This document shows, in pieces, positions 17,356 to 26,883 of a stretch of 64,000 bases of DNA (within the stretch, counting starts at the first letter, position 1; each line of letters begins with the position of its first letter). Origin of the DNA: Lachnoanaerobaculum umeaense (GTDB taxonomy: Bacteria > Bacillota > Clostridia > Lachnospirales > Lachnospiraceae); assembly GCF_003589745.1 (NCBI RefSeq), contig NZ_CP032364.1, forward strand, positions 868,001-932,000, in the 5' to 3' direction. The position numbers and the translations under genes are program-made. Below the pieces are notes generated by a model. The model had not been told where the DNA came from, did no database searches, and saw nothing but the letters and a program-made list of their open reading frames with translations.

Positions 17356-19902
17356 ATGTTAAAAGAAAAATATAATATTACCGGAATGAGCTGTGCCGCC
17401 TGTTCTGCCAAAGTAGAGAGAGTAGTAGGTAAGATTGAAGGTGTGGAAAATGTATCTGTAAATCTTTTGACAAATTCCATGCAGGTGGAATATAAGGAAG
17501 ATAAGCTGAGTTCAAATGATATAATAAAAAATATAGCTGATGCCGGATATGGAGCATCTTTGGCTACAGCTACAAAACAGAAAAAAGAAGAGAAGAGTAT
17601 AAAAAAGACTAATGATGATGCAATAGCTTCTATGAAGTTCAGGCTGAAGGTGTCCATAGTATTTTTGGTTATTTTAATGTATTTCAGTATGGGAAGTATG
17701 ATAGGTTTGCCGCTTCCTAAATTCTTATCAGGTGAGGGCAATCCGGTAGGCTTTGCTCTGACACAGCTTTTACTGGTACTGCCTGTAATGTATGTAAACA
17801 GAAAGTATTATATAAGCGGATTTAAATCTCTTTTCAATCTTTCACCAAATATGGATACACTTATTGCGGTGGATTCAGGTGCCGCATTTACATATGGTGT
17901 AATTGCAATCTATGTAATGGGCTATGCACTTAATAATGCTGATATGCATACAGTGATGGAATACAGAATGAATCTCTATTTTGAATCTGTGTCCATGATT
18001 TTGACTCTTATAACTTTAGGAAAATTCTTTGAAACAGGTTCAAAAGCAAGAACAACGGATGCAATATCAAAGCTTATAGACTTATCACCGAAGAGGGCAA
18101 ATGTGCTTCGTGACGGTGTAGAGGAAAATATACTTACAGAAGATGTTGTAGTGGGAGATATTGTAATAGTACGTCCGGGTGAGAGCATTCCGGTAGACGG
18201 AATGATAATTGAGGGAAGTACGAGTGTGGATGAGAGTGCCATTACAGGTGAGAGTATACCTGTACAAAAGGAGAAAGGCGATAAGCTTATAGCTGCCACT
18301 ATAAATAAAAATGGTAGTGTAAGGATAAAGGCAACAGAGGTAGGTGAGGACACGGCCATTTCAAGAATCATTGCTTTGGTGGAAGAGGCTTCATCATCAA
18401 AAGCACCTATTGCCAAGATGGCTGATAAAGTCGCGGGAGTATTTGTACCGGTTGTTATGGGAATTGCACTCATCACATTCATAGTATGGTTGGCACTGGG
18501 ATATGATTTTTCATTTGCTCTAAACTGTGCCATAGCGGTACTTGTTATATCCTGTCCATGTTCTCTTGGACTTGCAACTCCTGTAGCTATAATGGTAGGT
18601 ACAGGTAAGGGTGCTGAAAACGGAATACTTATTAAATCTGCCGATGCACTTGAGACAACTCACAGTATTGATACTGTAGTACTTGATAAGACAGGTACTG
18701 TAACAGAGGGTAAGCCTGTAGTTACAGATATTTTAGCATTTGATATAGATGAGAATGAATTTTTAAAACTGGCTGCTGGAGTTGAGAGCGCTTCGGAGCA
18801 TCCTTTAGCTGAGGCTATTGTAGAAAAGGCTAAGGAAAAAAGTTTAGAGATTGTTTCACCTACAGAGTTTCAAGCGATATCAGGAAGAGGTATTGTTGCA
18901 AGTGTAGATGATTCAAAAATTATTGCCGGAAATGAGCAGGCCATAAAAGATCAGTATGGAAACAGTGAAAACTTTACAGAAGCATTTAAAAAGGGAAATG
19001 AACTTGCCGCTCAGGGTAAGACACCGATGTACTTTGGTAAAGACGGCAAACTGCTTGGAATTATTGCAGTTGCGGATACAATAAAAAAAGACAGTAAGGA
19101 AGCTATACAGGCTCTTAAAAACAGAAATATTGATGTTGTATTGCTTACAGGTGATCATAAAAACACTGCAATGGCTATTGCAAAGGAAGCAGGTATTAAA
19201 AAGGTTATTGCCGAAGTTTTACCTACCGATAAGGAAGAACATATCAGAGAGCTTATTGAAGCAGGGCACAAGGTGGCAATGGTTGGTGACGGTATCAATG
19301 ATTCGCCTGCACTTGCAAGAGCGGATGTAGGTATTGCAATAGGTGCAGGTACGGATATCGCTATAGAGAGTGCGGATATAGTACTGATGCACAGCTCATT
19401 AAAGGATGTGGCTACAGCAATTGATTTAAGTAAGGCGGTAATAAGAAATATAAAACAGAATCTTTTCTGGGCATTCTTTTATAATTCAATTGGAATACCA
19501 TTGGCTGCGGGAGTATTTTATCTAAGCCTGGGATGGAAGCTCAGTCCTATGTTTGGTGCTGCAGCAATGGGAATGAGCAGTGTATGTGTGGTAAGCAATG
19601 CACTTAGACTAAGAGCCTTTAAGCCTAAGAAAGTAAAGAAAAATAATATAGAAAATGATGAGATAGAGCTCATTGAAAATAAAAGAAAAGAGGATAAAAA
19701 GATGACAACAGTAATTAATGTAAACGGAATGATGTGTGAGCACTGCAAGGCAACTGTGGAGAAGGTTACAAGAGGTGTAGAAGGCGTGAGCAATTCACTG
19801 GTGAATTTGGATGCAAAAAATGTTACAATAGAGCACAGTGCCGATACAGATTTGGAGAAGGTGAAAAAAGCTATCACGGATGCAGGCTATGAGGTAGTAT
19901 AA
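17356..19902 (+). CDS. copA: Copper-exporting P1B-type ATPase CopA with a fused C-terminal CopZ-like domain
   Basis: An 848-residue Cu(I)-exporting ATPase of the cytoplasmic membrane. In order: N-terminal HMA domain with GMSCAACS (about residues 7-14), the first membrane segments, actuator motif AITGES, the metal-transport motif SCPCSLG (near 400), DKTGT with the phosphorylated Asp (near 444), SEHPL (P1B-specific), GDGINDSPAL (near 644), and the last membrane pair. After a lysine-rich linker a second HMA domain follows with NGMMCEHC (near 791-797). A C-terminal HMA is unusual; CopZ is normally a separate 65-70 residue chaperone. It shares one nucleotide with csoR (TAATG). Confidence 0.97.
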   Translation: MLKEKYNITGMSCAACSAKVERVVGKIEGVENVSVNLLTNSMQVEYKEDKLSSNDIIKNIADAGYGASLATATKQKKEEKSIKKTNDDAIASMKFRLKVSIVFLVILMYFSMGSMIGLPLPKFLSGEGNPVGFALTQLLLVLPVMYVNRKYYISGFKSLFNLSPNMDTLIAVDSGAAFTYGVIAIYVMGYALNNADMHTVMEYRMNLYFESVSMILTLITLGKFFETGSKARTTDAISKLIDLSPKRANVLRDGVEENILTEDVVVGDIVIVRPGESIPVDGMIIEGSTSVDESAITGESIPVQKEKGDKLIAATINKNGSVRIKATEVGEDTAISRIIALVEEASSSKAPIAKMADKVAGVFVPVVMGIALITFIVWLALGYDFSFALNCAIAVLVISCPCSLGLATPVAIMVGTGKGAENGILIKSADALETTHSIDTVVLDKTGTVTEGKPVVTDILAFDIDENEFLKLAAGVESASEHPLAEAIVEKAKEKSLEIVSPTEFQAISGRGIVASVDDSKIIAGNEQAIKDQYGNSENFTEAFKKGNELAAQGKTPMYFGKDGKLLGIIAVADTIKKDSKEAIQALKNRNIDVVLLTGDHKNTAMAIAKEAGIKKVIAEVLPTDKEEHIRELIEAGHKVAMVGDGINDSPALARADVGIAIGAGTDIAIESADIVLMHSSLKDVATAIDLSKAVIRNIKQNLFWAFFYNSIGIPLAAGVFYLSLGWKLSPMFGAAAMGMSSVCVVSNALRLRAFKPKKVKKNNIENDEIELIENKRKEDKKMTTVINVNGMMCEHCKATVEKVTRGVEGVSNSLVNLDAKNVTIEHSADTDLEKVKKAITDAGYEVV
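19702..19902 (+). other. Possible internal translation start giving free CopZ chaperone
   Basis: Inside copA, an in-frame ATG at 19702 begins exactly at the second HMA domain (MTTVINVNGMMCEHC) and has GAGGA at 19690-19694, 7 nt upstream. Translation from here would give a 66-residue protein of CopZ size from the same mRNA as CopA. The site is seen; its use is inference. It is reminiscent of E. coli copA, which yields a free chaperone by frameshifting. Confidence 0.4.
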
Positions 19903-20174
19903 TGAGAGCCGATTCTAAGACTGTTTTAAGGCAGTTAAAGACAGCCAAAGGACAGCTTGAGGGCATCATAAAGATGGTGGAAGAAAACAGATACTGTGTT
20001 GATATATCAAATCAGGTTCTTGCCACCAGAGCTCTTCTTGAAAGGACAAATCGTATTATCTTGGAAGCACATATAGAGGGCTGTATTTTGGATGCGGCAG
20101 CTACAGGGAGTGAGGAAGAGAGAAAAGAGAAGATATTTGAGCTGTCAAATATGATAAAGAAGATGATGAAATAA
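19902..20174 (+). CDS. csoR: Copper-sensing repressor CsoR
   Basis: A 90-residue all-helical DUF156 repressor. The metal ligands of true CsoR are all present: Cys in NRYCVDIS, and His and Cys in EAHIEGCI, which separates it from formaldehyde- or nickel-sensing relatives (FrmR, RcnR). It is coupled by 1-nt overlaps to copA upstream and a pseudouridine synthase downstream. The operator at 17244-17262 implies that it represses its own operon until Cu(I) binds. Confidence 0.96.
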   Translation: MRADSKTVLRQLKTAKGQLEGIIKMVEENRYCVDISNQVLATRALLERTNRIILEAHIEGCILDAAATGSEEERKEKIFELSNMIKKMMK

Positions 20175-21067
20175 TGGAAAGAGAAATTCTTTATATAATA
20201 GACGGGGAGTATAAGGATATTCAAGACTATTTAAAAGCGAAGGGATATTCAGCCTCAAATATTACAACCTTGAAAAAATATGAAAACAGTATAATGCTCA
20301 ATGGAGTTTGGGCTTATATGAATCAGAAGCCGGAGCTAAATGACCGGCTTCTTGTGCGTGTATGTGAAAATAAAAATAGTGAAAATATAGTACCTGTTGA
20401 TATCAAGCTGGATATAAAATATGAGGATGAGGACATCATAGTAATAAATAAGGGCAGTGATATGCCGATTCATCCAAGTCTTAACAATTATGAGAACTCA
20501 CTTGCAAATGCTCTGATGTATTATTATAATGGCGAAAACTTTGTTTTCAGATGCATTAACAGACTTGATAAGGACACTACGGGACTTACAATAGTGGCAA
20601 AGCATTTCTTGAGTGCTGGTATTTTAAATATTGCTATGCAAAACAGGCAGATAAAAAGAGTATATAATGCTATAGTAAAAGATGACGGCAGATTGCCTGA
20701 TGCAGATACAATTGACTTGCCGATAGCCAGAGAAGATGATACCTTGATAAAGAGAAAGGTAAGCCCTGATGGTCAAAGGGCTGTAACACATTTTAAAGTA
20801 TTGCAAAGATTTGAAAAATACTCTTTAATAGAGATTAGACTTGAAACAGGCAGAACACATCAGATACGTGTACATATGAGTCACATAGGTGCACCGCTTG
20901 TAGGAGATTATTTGTATAATGAAAATGATTACGGTAAAATTTCGGTAAGACCGCTCCTACATTCAAAGAGCCTTGAATTCATACATCCTATAACAGGTGA
21001 GAGAATGTATTTGGAATGTGATTTACCGGTAGATTTTAAAGAAAAGATAGGAAAGAATTATGTTTAG
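20174..21067 (+). CDS. RluA-family pseudouridine synthase
   Basis: A 297-residue pseudouridine synthase. The catalytic motif HRLDxxTSG appears as NRLDKDTTGL, followed by RVYNAIVKD and RTHQIRVHMSHIGAPLVGDYLY, both diagnostic for RluA/RluD-type enzymes that modify rRNA or tRNA. The exact uridine cannot be assigned. The start overlaps the csoR stop by one nucleotide and its end overlaps the OGG-like glycosylase by 8 nt, so a housekeeping RNA enzyme and a DNA repair enzyme are apparently co-transcribed with the copper operon. Confidence 0.93.
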   Translation: MEREILYIIDGEYKDIQDYLKAKGYSASNITTLKKYENSIMLNGVWAYMNQKPELNDRLLVRVCENKNSENIVPVDIKLDIKYEDEDIIVINKGSDMPIHPSLNNYENSLANALMYYYNGENFVFRCINRLDKDTTGLTIVAKHFLSAGILNIAMQNRQIKRVYNAIVKDDGRLPDADTIDLPIAREDDTLIKRKVSPDGQRAVTHFKVLQRFEKYSLIEIRLETGRTHQIRVHMSHIGAPLVGDYLYNENDYGKISVRPLLHSKSLEFIHPITGERMYLECDLPVDFKEKIGKNYV

Positions 21068-21908
21068 AATAGAATACCCACATCTTGATATGAGAAAGAT
21101 TGCAGACAGCGGACAGATATTCAGATTTAATATTTATGAGGATGAATTCAGTCTTGTTGCAGGTGATAAGCTACTGTTTATAAAAGAGGACGGAGACGGA
21201 TATATACTCTCTTGCAGTGAAGAGGAGTTTAATGATTTTTGGTTGGATTATTTTGACCTTAGACTTGATTATAAAGAGTATGAGAAGAATATTCCAAAGA
21301 GTGATCTGTTTTTAATAAATGCGACCGAATATTCATATGGAATTCGTATATTAAATCAGGATAAATGGGAAATGCTTATATCATTTATAATTTCACAAAG
21401 AAAGAGTATACCGGCTATTAAATCTTCGGTTGAAAAACTTTCAAAGGTGTATGGGAAAAAAATAGATATGAAAGTTCCGGATTTTATTAAAAATATCGAT
21501 CCGGATACAGAGTTTTATAGTTTCCCAACTCCGGAGGCTTTAGCAAATGCAAGTATTGACGAGTTAAATGCCTGCTCACTTGGATACAGAAGCCCATATA
21601 TAGAAGCTACTGCAAAGGCGGTATTTAGAAAAGATATAGAACTTGAGGCACTTACAAAGCTAAACGATACCGAACTTTTAGCCGCTTTAATGAGTCTTAA
21701 GGGAGTCGGTATAAAGGTGGCAAACTGTGTGGCATTGTTCGGATATCATAGAATCGCAGCCTTCCCTATAGATGTCTGGATCAAGAGAATGATTGATGAA
21801 CACTATGACGGAAAATTTCCACTGGAGTTGTACGAAGGTTATGCAGGTGTTATTCAACAATATATTTTCTATTATGGTAGAGAAAGTGTGAAACATAGTA
21901 GTAATTAG
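21060..21908 (+). CDS. ogg: 8-oxoguanine DNA glycosylase (OGG1-type, HhH-GPD)
   Basis: A 282-residue base-excision repair enzyme that removes oxidised guanine and cleaves the abasic site. The hairpin-helix-hairpin and Gly/Pro-Asp region is clear: LGYRSPYIEATAKAV, LKGVGIKVANCVALF (catalytic lysine in VGIKVA) and FPIDVWIKRM (catalytic aspartate). The N-terminal OGG_N-like domain (about residues 1-105) is also present. Position in a copper-responsive transcript makes sense because Cu(I) promotes oxidative DNA damage, but read-through from the CsoR promoter is inference. Confidence 0.9.
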   Translation: MFRIEYPHLDMRKIADSGQIFRFNIYEDEFSLVAGDKLLFIKEDGDGYILSCSEEEFNDFWLDYFDLRLDYKEYEKNIPKSDLFLINATEYSYGIRILNQDKWEMLISFIISQRKSIPAIKSSVEKLSKVYGKKIDMKVPDFIKNIDPDTEFYSFPTPEALANASIDELNACSLGYRSPYIEATAKAVFRKDIELEALTKLNDTELLAALMSLKGVGIKVANCVALFGYHRIAAFPIDVWIKRMIDEHYDGKFPLELYEGYAGVIQQYIFYYGRESVKHSSN

Positions 21909-21979
21909 TTAGAGAATTTGGTATTATATTACCATACCAAAATGGTGAAAAGATATATATTTCCTATGAAAGGAGCATT

Positions 21980-23695
21980 ATGAACGAACTTACAAAAAAG
22001 GCTTATGAGACTTGGAAAAATGCTGATTTAGCGGATGAGGCACTGGTAAAAGAGATGGCATCCATTGCAAATGATGATGAGGCTATTAATGACAGATTCT
22101 ACAAGGAATTAGCATTCGGTACCGGAGGTCTTAGAGGCGTACTTGGTGTGGGAAGCAACAGAATGAATATTTACACTGTTGGAAAGGCGAGTAGAGGTCT
22201 TGCAAACTATATAAATTCAATTGCAGAAAATCCAAAACTTGCGATATCTTATGACAGTAGAAATAACTCTGATGTATTTGCAAGGAGAGCGGCAAGTATA
22301 TTTGCAGGAGCAGGAATCAAGGTATATATCTGGAAAGAGCTTATGCCTACACCGGCACTTTCTTTCGCAGTAAGAGAGTTAGGATGTGACGGCGGTATTA
22401 TGGTAACAGCCAGCCATAATCCGGCAAAGTATAATGGATATAAGGTATATGGAGCTGACGGATGTCAGATAGCCAATGAGGCGGCAGACAGAATACTTGA
22501 TGAGATCAACAGTGTGGATACATTCTCAGACTATGAGCTTGTTGATTTTGAAGAGGGACTTAAGTCAGGTATTATTGAATATATAAGTGAAGATACATTT
22601 AACGCATTTATGGATGCTGTTTCAACACAGACCTTTATAGGTGATGATATTGACAAGAATGTAAAGATTGCTTATACACCGCTTTACGGAACAGGTTTAA
22701 GATGTGTTACAACCTGTCTTAAGAAAAACGGATTTACAAATATTGAGATAGTAAAAGAGCAGGCTACTCCAAATGGAGATTTCCCAACCTGTCCATACCC
22801 AAATCCGGAGATAAGAGAAGCTCTTGAGGTTGGTCTTAATGTAGCTAAGGAAGTAGGAGCGGATATTCTTATTGCAACAGATCCGGACTGTGACAGAGTG
22901 GGTATTGCCATAAAGCAGGGAGATGATTTCAGACTGTTCTCAGGTAATGAAGTAGGAGTTTTACTTACAGACTTTATTGCAAAGAGAAAAGTTGCTATGG
23001 GTGTAATGCCGGAAAAACCCGTAGTTGTAAAGACAATAGTTACTACAGATCTTGTAAATAGAGTTGCAGATGACTATGGTATTGAGACCAGAGATGTACT
23101 TACAGGATTTAAGTATATCGGTGATCAGATAGCAAATCTTGAAAAAGATGGCGAAGTAGACAGATATCTCCTGGGCTTTGAGGAGAGTTACGGATATCTT
23201 TCAGGAAGCTATGTAAGAGATAAGGATGCTGTAAATGGAGCATATTTGATTGCACAGATGTTTGCATACTATAAATCCGAGAATAAGTCATTACTTGATG
23301 TACTTAACGGATTATATGAGAAATACGGATATTATCTGAATACACTTTATTCATTTGAGTTTGAAGGTGAGAGTGGAATGAAGAAGATGGACGAGATAAT
23401 GAATAAGTTCAGAAATAATACTCCTAAGGATATAGCAGGTATTAAGATCTTAGAAGTAAGAGACTATGAGACTTCTACACAGACCATACTTGGTACAGGT
23501 GAGAAAAAGGAAATTGACTTGCCAAAGTCAAATGTTATCAAGTATATGCTGGATGGCAACTCCTGTGCAGTACTTAGACCTTCAGGAACGGAGCCGAAGT
23601 TAAAACTCTACCTTGCTATAAGCAGTGAGAATGAAGCAAGTGCAAGAGAACTTGAGAGTAAAATCGCAAATGATATTAAGAAAAGCTTAGCTTAA
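21980..23695 (+). CDS. pgcA: Phosphoglucomutase/phosphomannomutase family enzyme
   Basis: A 571-residue alpha-D-phosphohexomutase with all four active-site loops: TASHNPAKYNGYK (phosphoserine loop, about residues 140-152), DPDCDRVG (magnesium loop), GFEESYGY (sugar loop) and RPSGTEPKLKLY (phosphate loop). Length and sequence resemble clostridial and Bacillus PgcA, which interconverts glucose 1- and 6-phosphate for glycogen and cell-wall glycolipid synthesis. AAAGGAG precedes the ATG; the gene has its own terminator. Confidence 0.95.
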   Translation: MNELTKKAYETWKNADLADEALVKEMASIANDDEAINDRFYKELAFGTGGLRGVLGVGSNRMNIYTVGKASRGLANYINSIAENPKLAISYDSRNNSDVFARRAASIFAGAGIKVYIWKELMPTPALSFAVRELGCDGGIMVTASHNPAKYNGYKVYGADGCQIANEAADRILDEINSVDTFSDYELVDFEEGLKSGIIEYISEDTFNAFMDAVSTQTFIGDDIDKNVKIAYTPLYGTGLRCVTTCLKKNGFTNIEIVKEQATPNGDFPTCPYPNPEIREALEVGLNVAKEVGADILIATDPDCDRVGIAIKQGDDFRLFSGNEVGVLLTDFIAKRKVAMGVMPEKPVVVKTIVTTDLVNRVADDYGIETRDVLTGFKYIGDQIANLEKDGEVDRYLLGFEESYGYLSGSYVRDKDAVNGAYLIAQMFAYYKSENKSLLDVLNGLYEKYGYYLNTLYSFEFEGESGMKKMDEIMNKFRNNTPKDIAGIKILEVRDYETSTQTILGTGEKKEIDLPKSNVIKYMLDGNSCAVLRPSGTEPKLKLYLAISSENEASARELESKIANDIKKSLA

Positions 23696-23700
23696 TTTTT

Positions 23701-23727
23701 AGAGGCTGTTTTTACAGCCTCTTTTTT
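23701..23727 (+). terminator. Terminator of the phosphoglucomutase gene
   Basis: A perfect 9-bp stem AGAGGCTGT/ACAGCCTCT (23701-23709 with 23714-23722) followed by a run of T. Confidence 0.95.
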
Positions 23728-23817
23728 GAGCCTAATATACAATATTTTTGCTTGCAATTTAAAATCTACTGTGTTATCATTATGCGGTAGACGAACAGAT
23801 GTATTTTAGGGGCGAAC

Positions 23818-24261
23818 ATGGAGCAAAATATCAAATATTATGTGGTAAAAGATAAGGCAGTACCCGAGGTGCTCATTAAGGTGGTTGAGGCCAAGCGACT
23901 GTTGACTGCGGATAAAATGATGACCGTAAAGGAAGCTACAGATAAATGTGGCATAAGCAGAAGTTCATTTTATAAATATAAAGATGATATATTTCCATTT
24001 GATGATTCTTCAAAGGGAAGGAATATCACCCTTTCTATCCAAATATCGGATGAGATGGGACTTCTATCAGAGCTTTTAGCAGTGGTTGCAAAGTATCATG
24101 CCAATATCTTGACAATACATCAGACTATACCTGTAAGTGGTGTAGCAACGATTTCTTTGTCTATAGAGGTTTTAAAGGATACCGGAGACTTATCTAAGAT
24201 GGTAGATGAGATTGGAAATTTAGATGGTATCTTTGATATAAAAATATTAGCCAGGGAGTAA
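23818..24261 (+). CDS. ACT-domain protein (PheB-like, UPF0735)
   Basis: A 147-residue protein with a short helix-turn-helix-like N-terminal part (VKEATDKCGISRSSFYKYKDDIFPF) and a C-terminal ACT domain (ITLSIQISDEMGLLSELLAVVAKYHANILTI, written here only in part). It matches the PheB/UPF0735 family often located before hom, where it may sense an amino acid and tune the pathway. It is 3 nt ahead of hom, so the two are an operon. Exact ligand unknown. Confidence 0.9.
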   Translation: MEQNIKYYVVKDKAVPEVLIKVVEAKRLLTADKMMTVKEATDKCGISRSSFYKYKDDIFPFDDSSKGRNITLSIQISDEMGLLSELLAVVAKYHANILTIHQTIPVSGVATISLSIEVLKDTGDLSKMVDEIGNLDGIFDIKILARE

Positions 24262-24264
24262 ATT

Positions 24265-25446
24265 ATGTTTAACATTGCAATATTAGGGCTTGGAACTGTA
24301 GGCTCAGGAGTATATGAAGTTATAAAAGAAAATAATGCACTTTTAAAGGAAAAGACAGGTGAGGATATCATAGTAAAAAGAATCCTAGACTTGCGTGAGT
24401 TTCCGGGAACTGAGTGGGAAAGCTTATTAGTACATGATATTAAAGAAATCATAGAGGATAAGGATATAGATGTAGTAGTAGAGACAATGGGTGGAACATC
24501 TCCGGCATTTGAGTTTGTAAGAGATGCTTTGCTTGCAGGTAAGCATGTAACTACTTCAAACAAGGCTTTGGTAGCGGCACATGGTACAGAGCTTTTAAAG
24601 ATTGCAAGAGAAAGAAATGTAAACTTCTTTTTTGAAGCAAGTGTAGGTGGAGGTATTCCTATTATTAGAACTTTAACTGAGAGCTATGCCGGAGAGCATT
24701 TCAAAGAGATCACAGGTATATTAAATGGTACTACAAATTATATACTTACAAAGATGGACGCTGAGGGTGAAAGCTTTGAAAAGGCACTTGCTACAGCACA
24801 GGATCTGGGATATGCAGAGAGAAATCCTGAGGCAGATGTGGAAGGACATGATACTTGTAGAAAGATAGCAATACTTTCATCTCTTGCAACAGGTAAGAAA
24901 GTAAACTTTGAGGAGATTCACACAGAGGGTATTACCAAAATAGATACCGTTGACTTTGAATATGCAAAGCATCTGAATACATCAATAAAACTTTTTGGAG
25001 ATGCAAAGTTTGAAAATGACAAGGTATTTGCTTTTGTAGCACCGGTTATGGTTGAGAGTGATCATCCATTGTTTATGGTAAATGATGTATTCAATGGCAT
25101 TATGGTGGAAGGAAATATGCTTGGAAAGAGCATGTTATATGGAAGCGGTGCAGGAAAATTGCCTACCGCAAGTGCTGTAGTAGCTGATATTGTTGCTATT
25201 GCTAAGAACAAGGATGGAAATGTTTCTTTTGGCTGGGGTGATAAAAAGCAGGAAGTTGTAGACATGCAGGAAACAAGCCACAGATACTTTGTAAGATTTA
25301 TGGGCAGAGATGGAGATTTTATAGAGAAATGTAAGACATCATTCCGTGATGCAAAAGAAGTGTATTTGGATGGAAAAGATGAGTTCGCTTTGATAACAGG
25401 AGTAATGAAGGAAAAAGATTTCCTTGCTACTGTCAAGCATAAATGA
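24265..25446 (+). CDS. hom: Homoserine dehydrogenase, C-terminus altered by an insertion sequence
   Basis: The enzyme reduces aspartate semialdehyde to homoserine in threonine and methionine synthesis. NAD(P)-binding GLGTVGSGVYEV opens the protein, with GILNGTTNYIL and the catalytic DVEGHDTCRKIAIL region central. The last part (from about residue 335) is an ACT-like regulatory domain. Its natural end has been cut off: after residue 389 the IS supplies only VKHK and a stop, while the original 17-codon tail survives at 27035-27085. The catalytic core is intact, so activity is likely, but feedback regulation by threonine may be altered. Confidence 0.93.
   Translation: MFNIAILGLGTVGSGVYEVIKENNALLKEKTGEDIIVKRILDLREFPGTEWESLLVHDIKEIIEDKDIDVVVETMGGTSPAFEFVRDALLAGKHVTTSNKALVAAHGTELLKIARERNVNFFFEASVGGGIPIIRTLTESYAGEHFKEITGILNGTTNYILTKMDAEGESFEKALATAQDLGYAERNPEADVEGHDTCRKIAILSSLATGKKVNFEEIHTEGITKIDTVDFEYAKHLNTSIKLFGDAKFENDKVFAFVAPVMVESDHPLFMVNDVFNGIMVEGNMLGKSMLYGSGAGKLPTASAVVADIVAIAKNKDGNVSFGWGDKKQEVVDMQETSHRYFVRFMGRDGDFIEKCKTSFRDAKEVYLDGKDEFALITGVMKEKDFLATVKHK
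25404..25431 (+). repeat. Left copy of the 28-bp target site duplication
   Basis: This 28-bp stretch, coding for the MKEKDFLAT part of hom, is repeated exactly at 27007-27034 on the other side of the insertion. Confidence 0.93.
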
Positions 25447-25471
25447 TTATGTCCCAAAATAATTAATTTAT

Positions 25472-25493
25472 AAGCCCCCACAAAAGGGCTTTT
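25472..25493 (+). terminator. Hairpin at the left IS end
   Basis: A 6-bp stem AAGCCC/GGGCTT (25472-25477 with 25486-25491) runs into TTTT on the plus strand, 25 nt after the new hom stop. It could end the hom transcript in place of the original terminator at 27092, or shield the transposase gene from outside transcription. Confidence 0.55.
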
Positions 25494-25494
25494 A

Positions 25495-26883
25495 TTATGC
25501 ACTTTTTATGTCTTCTTCAATTCTGTGTGGCTGTGAGTGTGCGAATTTATTAAAGGCATCCAATCTCCAAGGATGGTTCATAGGCGGTATATAAGGCTTT
25601 CTAGGCTTTGGCTGTTTGTAGTCAGCGTCCAAGTCCTTAGATTTATGTTCATGAGCCGGTATTTCTTCCAGTGCATAAATATCTTTGTCATTTACGCACG
25701 CAAACATAGACCTATCAAATGCCTTGATAAGCATAACCTTGGTACCTTTTCGATAATGGATCTGCACTCCCTTGTGATCTATCATCTTATAAAATTTTTT
25801 CTCAAATTGAATCGCATGTCCGGCATCAACAGTTCTCTCAGTTAAAACCGCCAAAGTAAGATTTATTTTTTCTTTAGACGGTTGCGTTTCAAAGACAGAT
25901 TTGATACCATAAAGTGGAAGTGAGAACTTCTCATTGAATTCTTTTATGTAGGAGTGAAGGAATTCATTGGCTTTATGGATATCGGTTACGCCTGCGAGCC
26001 TTAGCTCAATAGGCAGGCGTGACTGTAAGGTTTGATTCAATCGTTCTATACGTCCTTTAGCTTGTGGTATACTGCTTGATTCAAGCTGTGTGCCAAGTTG
26101 CTTACAGGCGTATGCAAACTGTGTATAGGTGTCTTTGTCGTCAGATAAGGCACCTTTTTTCTTGTAAGTAAATACAGTTCGTTTATCGGTAAGAAACTTA
26201 TAGGGAATACCATAATCAGTAAGAATCTGCTCAAATACATGGTAGTATCCATTAAGAGTCTCCTGAGTATCAAACCAGGCACCTGTGACAACACCTGAGG
26301 CATCATCAATAGCCAAATGTAGATGCCATATCTGTCCCGGCACCCATTCATAAGGGGTAGCATCCATCTGTAGCAATTCACCAAAATAAGCACATCTTGG
26401 ACGACGACTGTGAGCATCTTCAACTGCTACTAAGTTAGCTTGTATCTGTGATAATTCCCTTTTTGATGTTGCAGCTTCCTTCTTAGCTCTGAGAGTTTGC
26501 TTAATGCGTCTACGCTTAGCTTTTGTAGCCTTTGGAGATAGAATATATTCTGACTCCAAAATACTCATTACAGAGGAAGAAGAGATACTTATGCCTTCAT
26601 GCTTTTTTAGAAGCTCTGTAAAGTGTTCAAAGTTAGCTTCGTAGTATTTGGTTCTGTATAGATCAAGGACTTGACTTCTGACATCAGGACAGATAGTGGT
26701 AGCCGGCTTCTTACCTCTGTTACCATGAATAAAGAATGCTTTACCATCTTTAATATAACCCTGTATCATACGGTTTATATGTCTTTTGGTGCATCCTAGG
26801 ATAAGAGCAGCTCTATCCTTATTAGCTGTATCGGGGTGATCTACCAGACCTTTGATAACTTCATACTTTCTTTGTTCATCCAT
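25495..26883 (-). CDS. DDE transposase of an IS1202/ISNCY-type element
   Basis: A 462-residue transposase. An N-terminal helix-turn-helix pair (KDRAALILGCTKRHINRMIQGY) recognises the ends; an rve integrase core follows with catalytic acidic residues visible in LLQMDATPYEW, FLTDKRTVF and PQAKGRIERLNQ (D, D, E). The C-terminal basic tail is proline/lysine-rich. It looks complete and free of frameshifts, so the element may still be active. Confidence 0.92.
   Translation of the reverse strand: MDEQRKYEVIKGLVDHPDTANKDRAALILGCTKRHINRMIQGYIKDGKAFFIHGNRGKKPATTICPDVRSQVLDLYRTKYYEANFEHFTELLKKHEGISISSSSVMSILESEYILSPKATKAKRRRIKQTLRAKKEAATSKRELSQIQANLVAVEDAHSRRPRCAYFGELLQMDATPYEWVPGQIWHLHLAIDDASGVVTGAWFDTQETLNGYYHVFEQILTDYGIPYKFLTDKRTVFTYKKKGALSDDKDTYTQFAYACKQLGTQLESSSIPQAKGRIERLNQTLQSRLPIELRLAGVTDIHKANEFLHSYIKEFNEKFSLPLYGIKSVFETQPSKEKINLTLAVLTERTVDAGHAIQFEKKFYKMIDHKGVQIHYRKGTKVMLIKAFDRSMFACVNDKDIYALEEIPAHEHKSKDLDADYKQPKPRKPYIPPMNHPWRLDAFNKFAHSQPHRIEEDIKSA

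Noticed and set aside
24265..25446. Calling hom a pseudogene
   Set aside because: Only the last 16 residues are replaced; all catalytic and NAD(P)-binding motifs are intact and a stop codon follows promptly.
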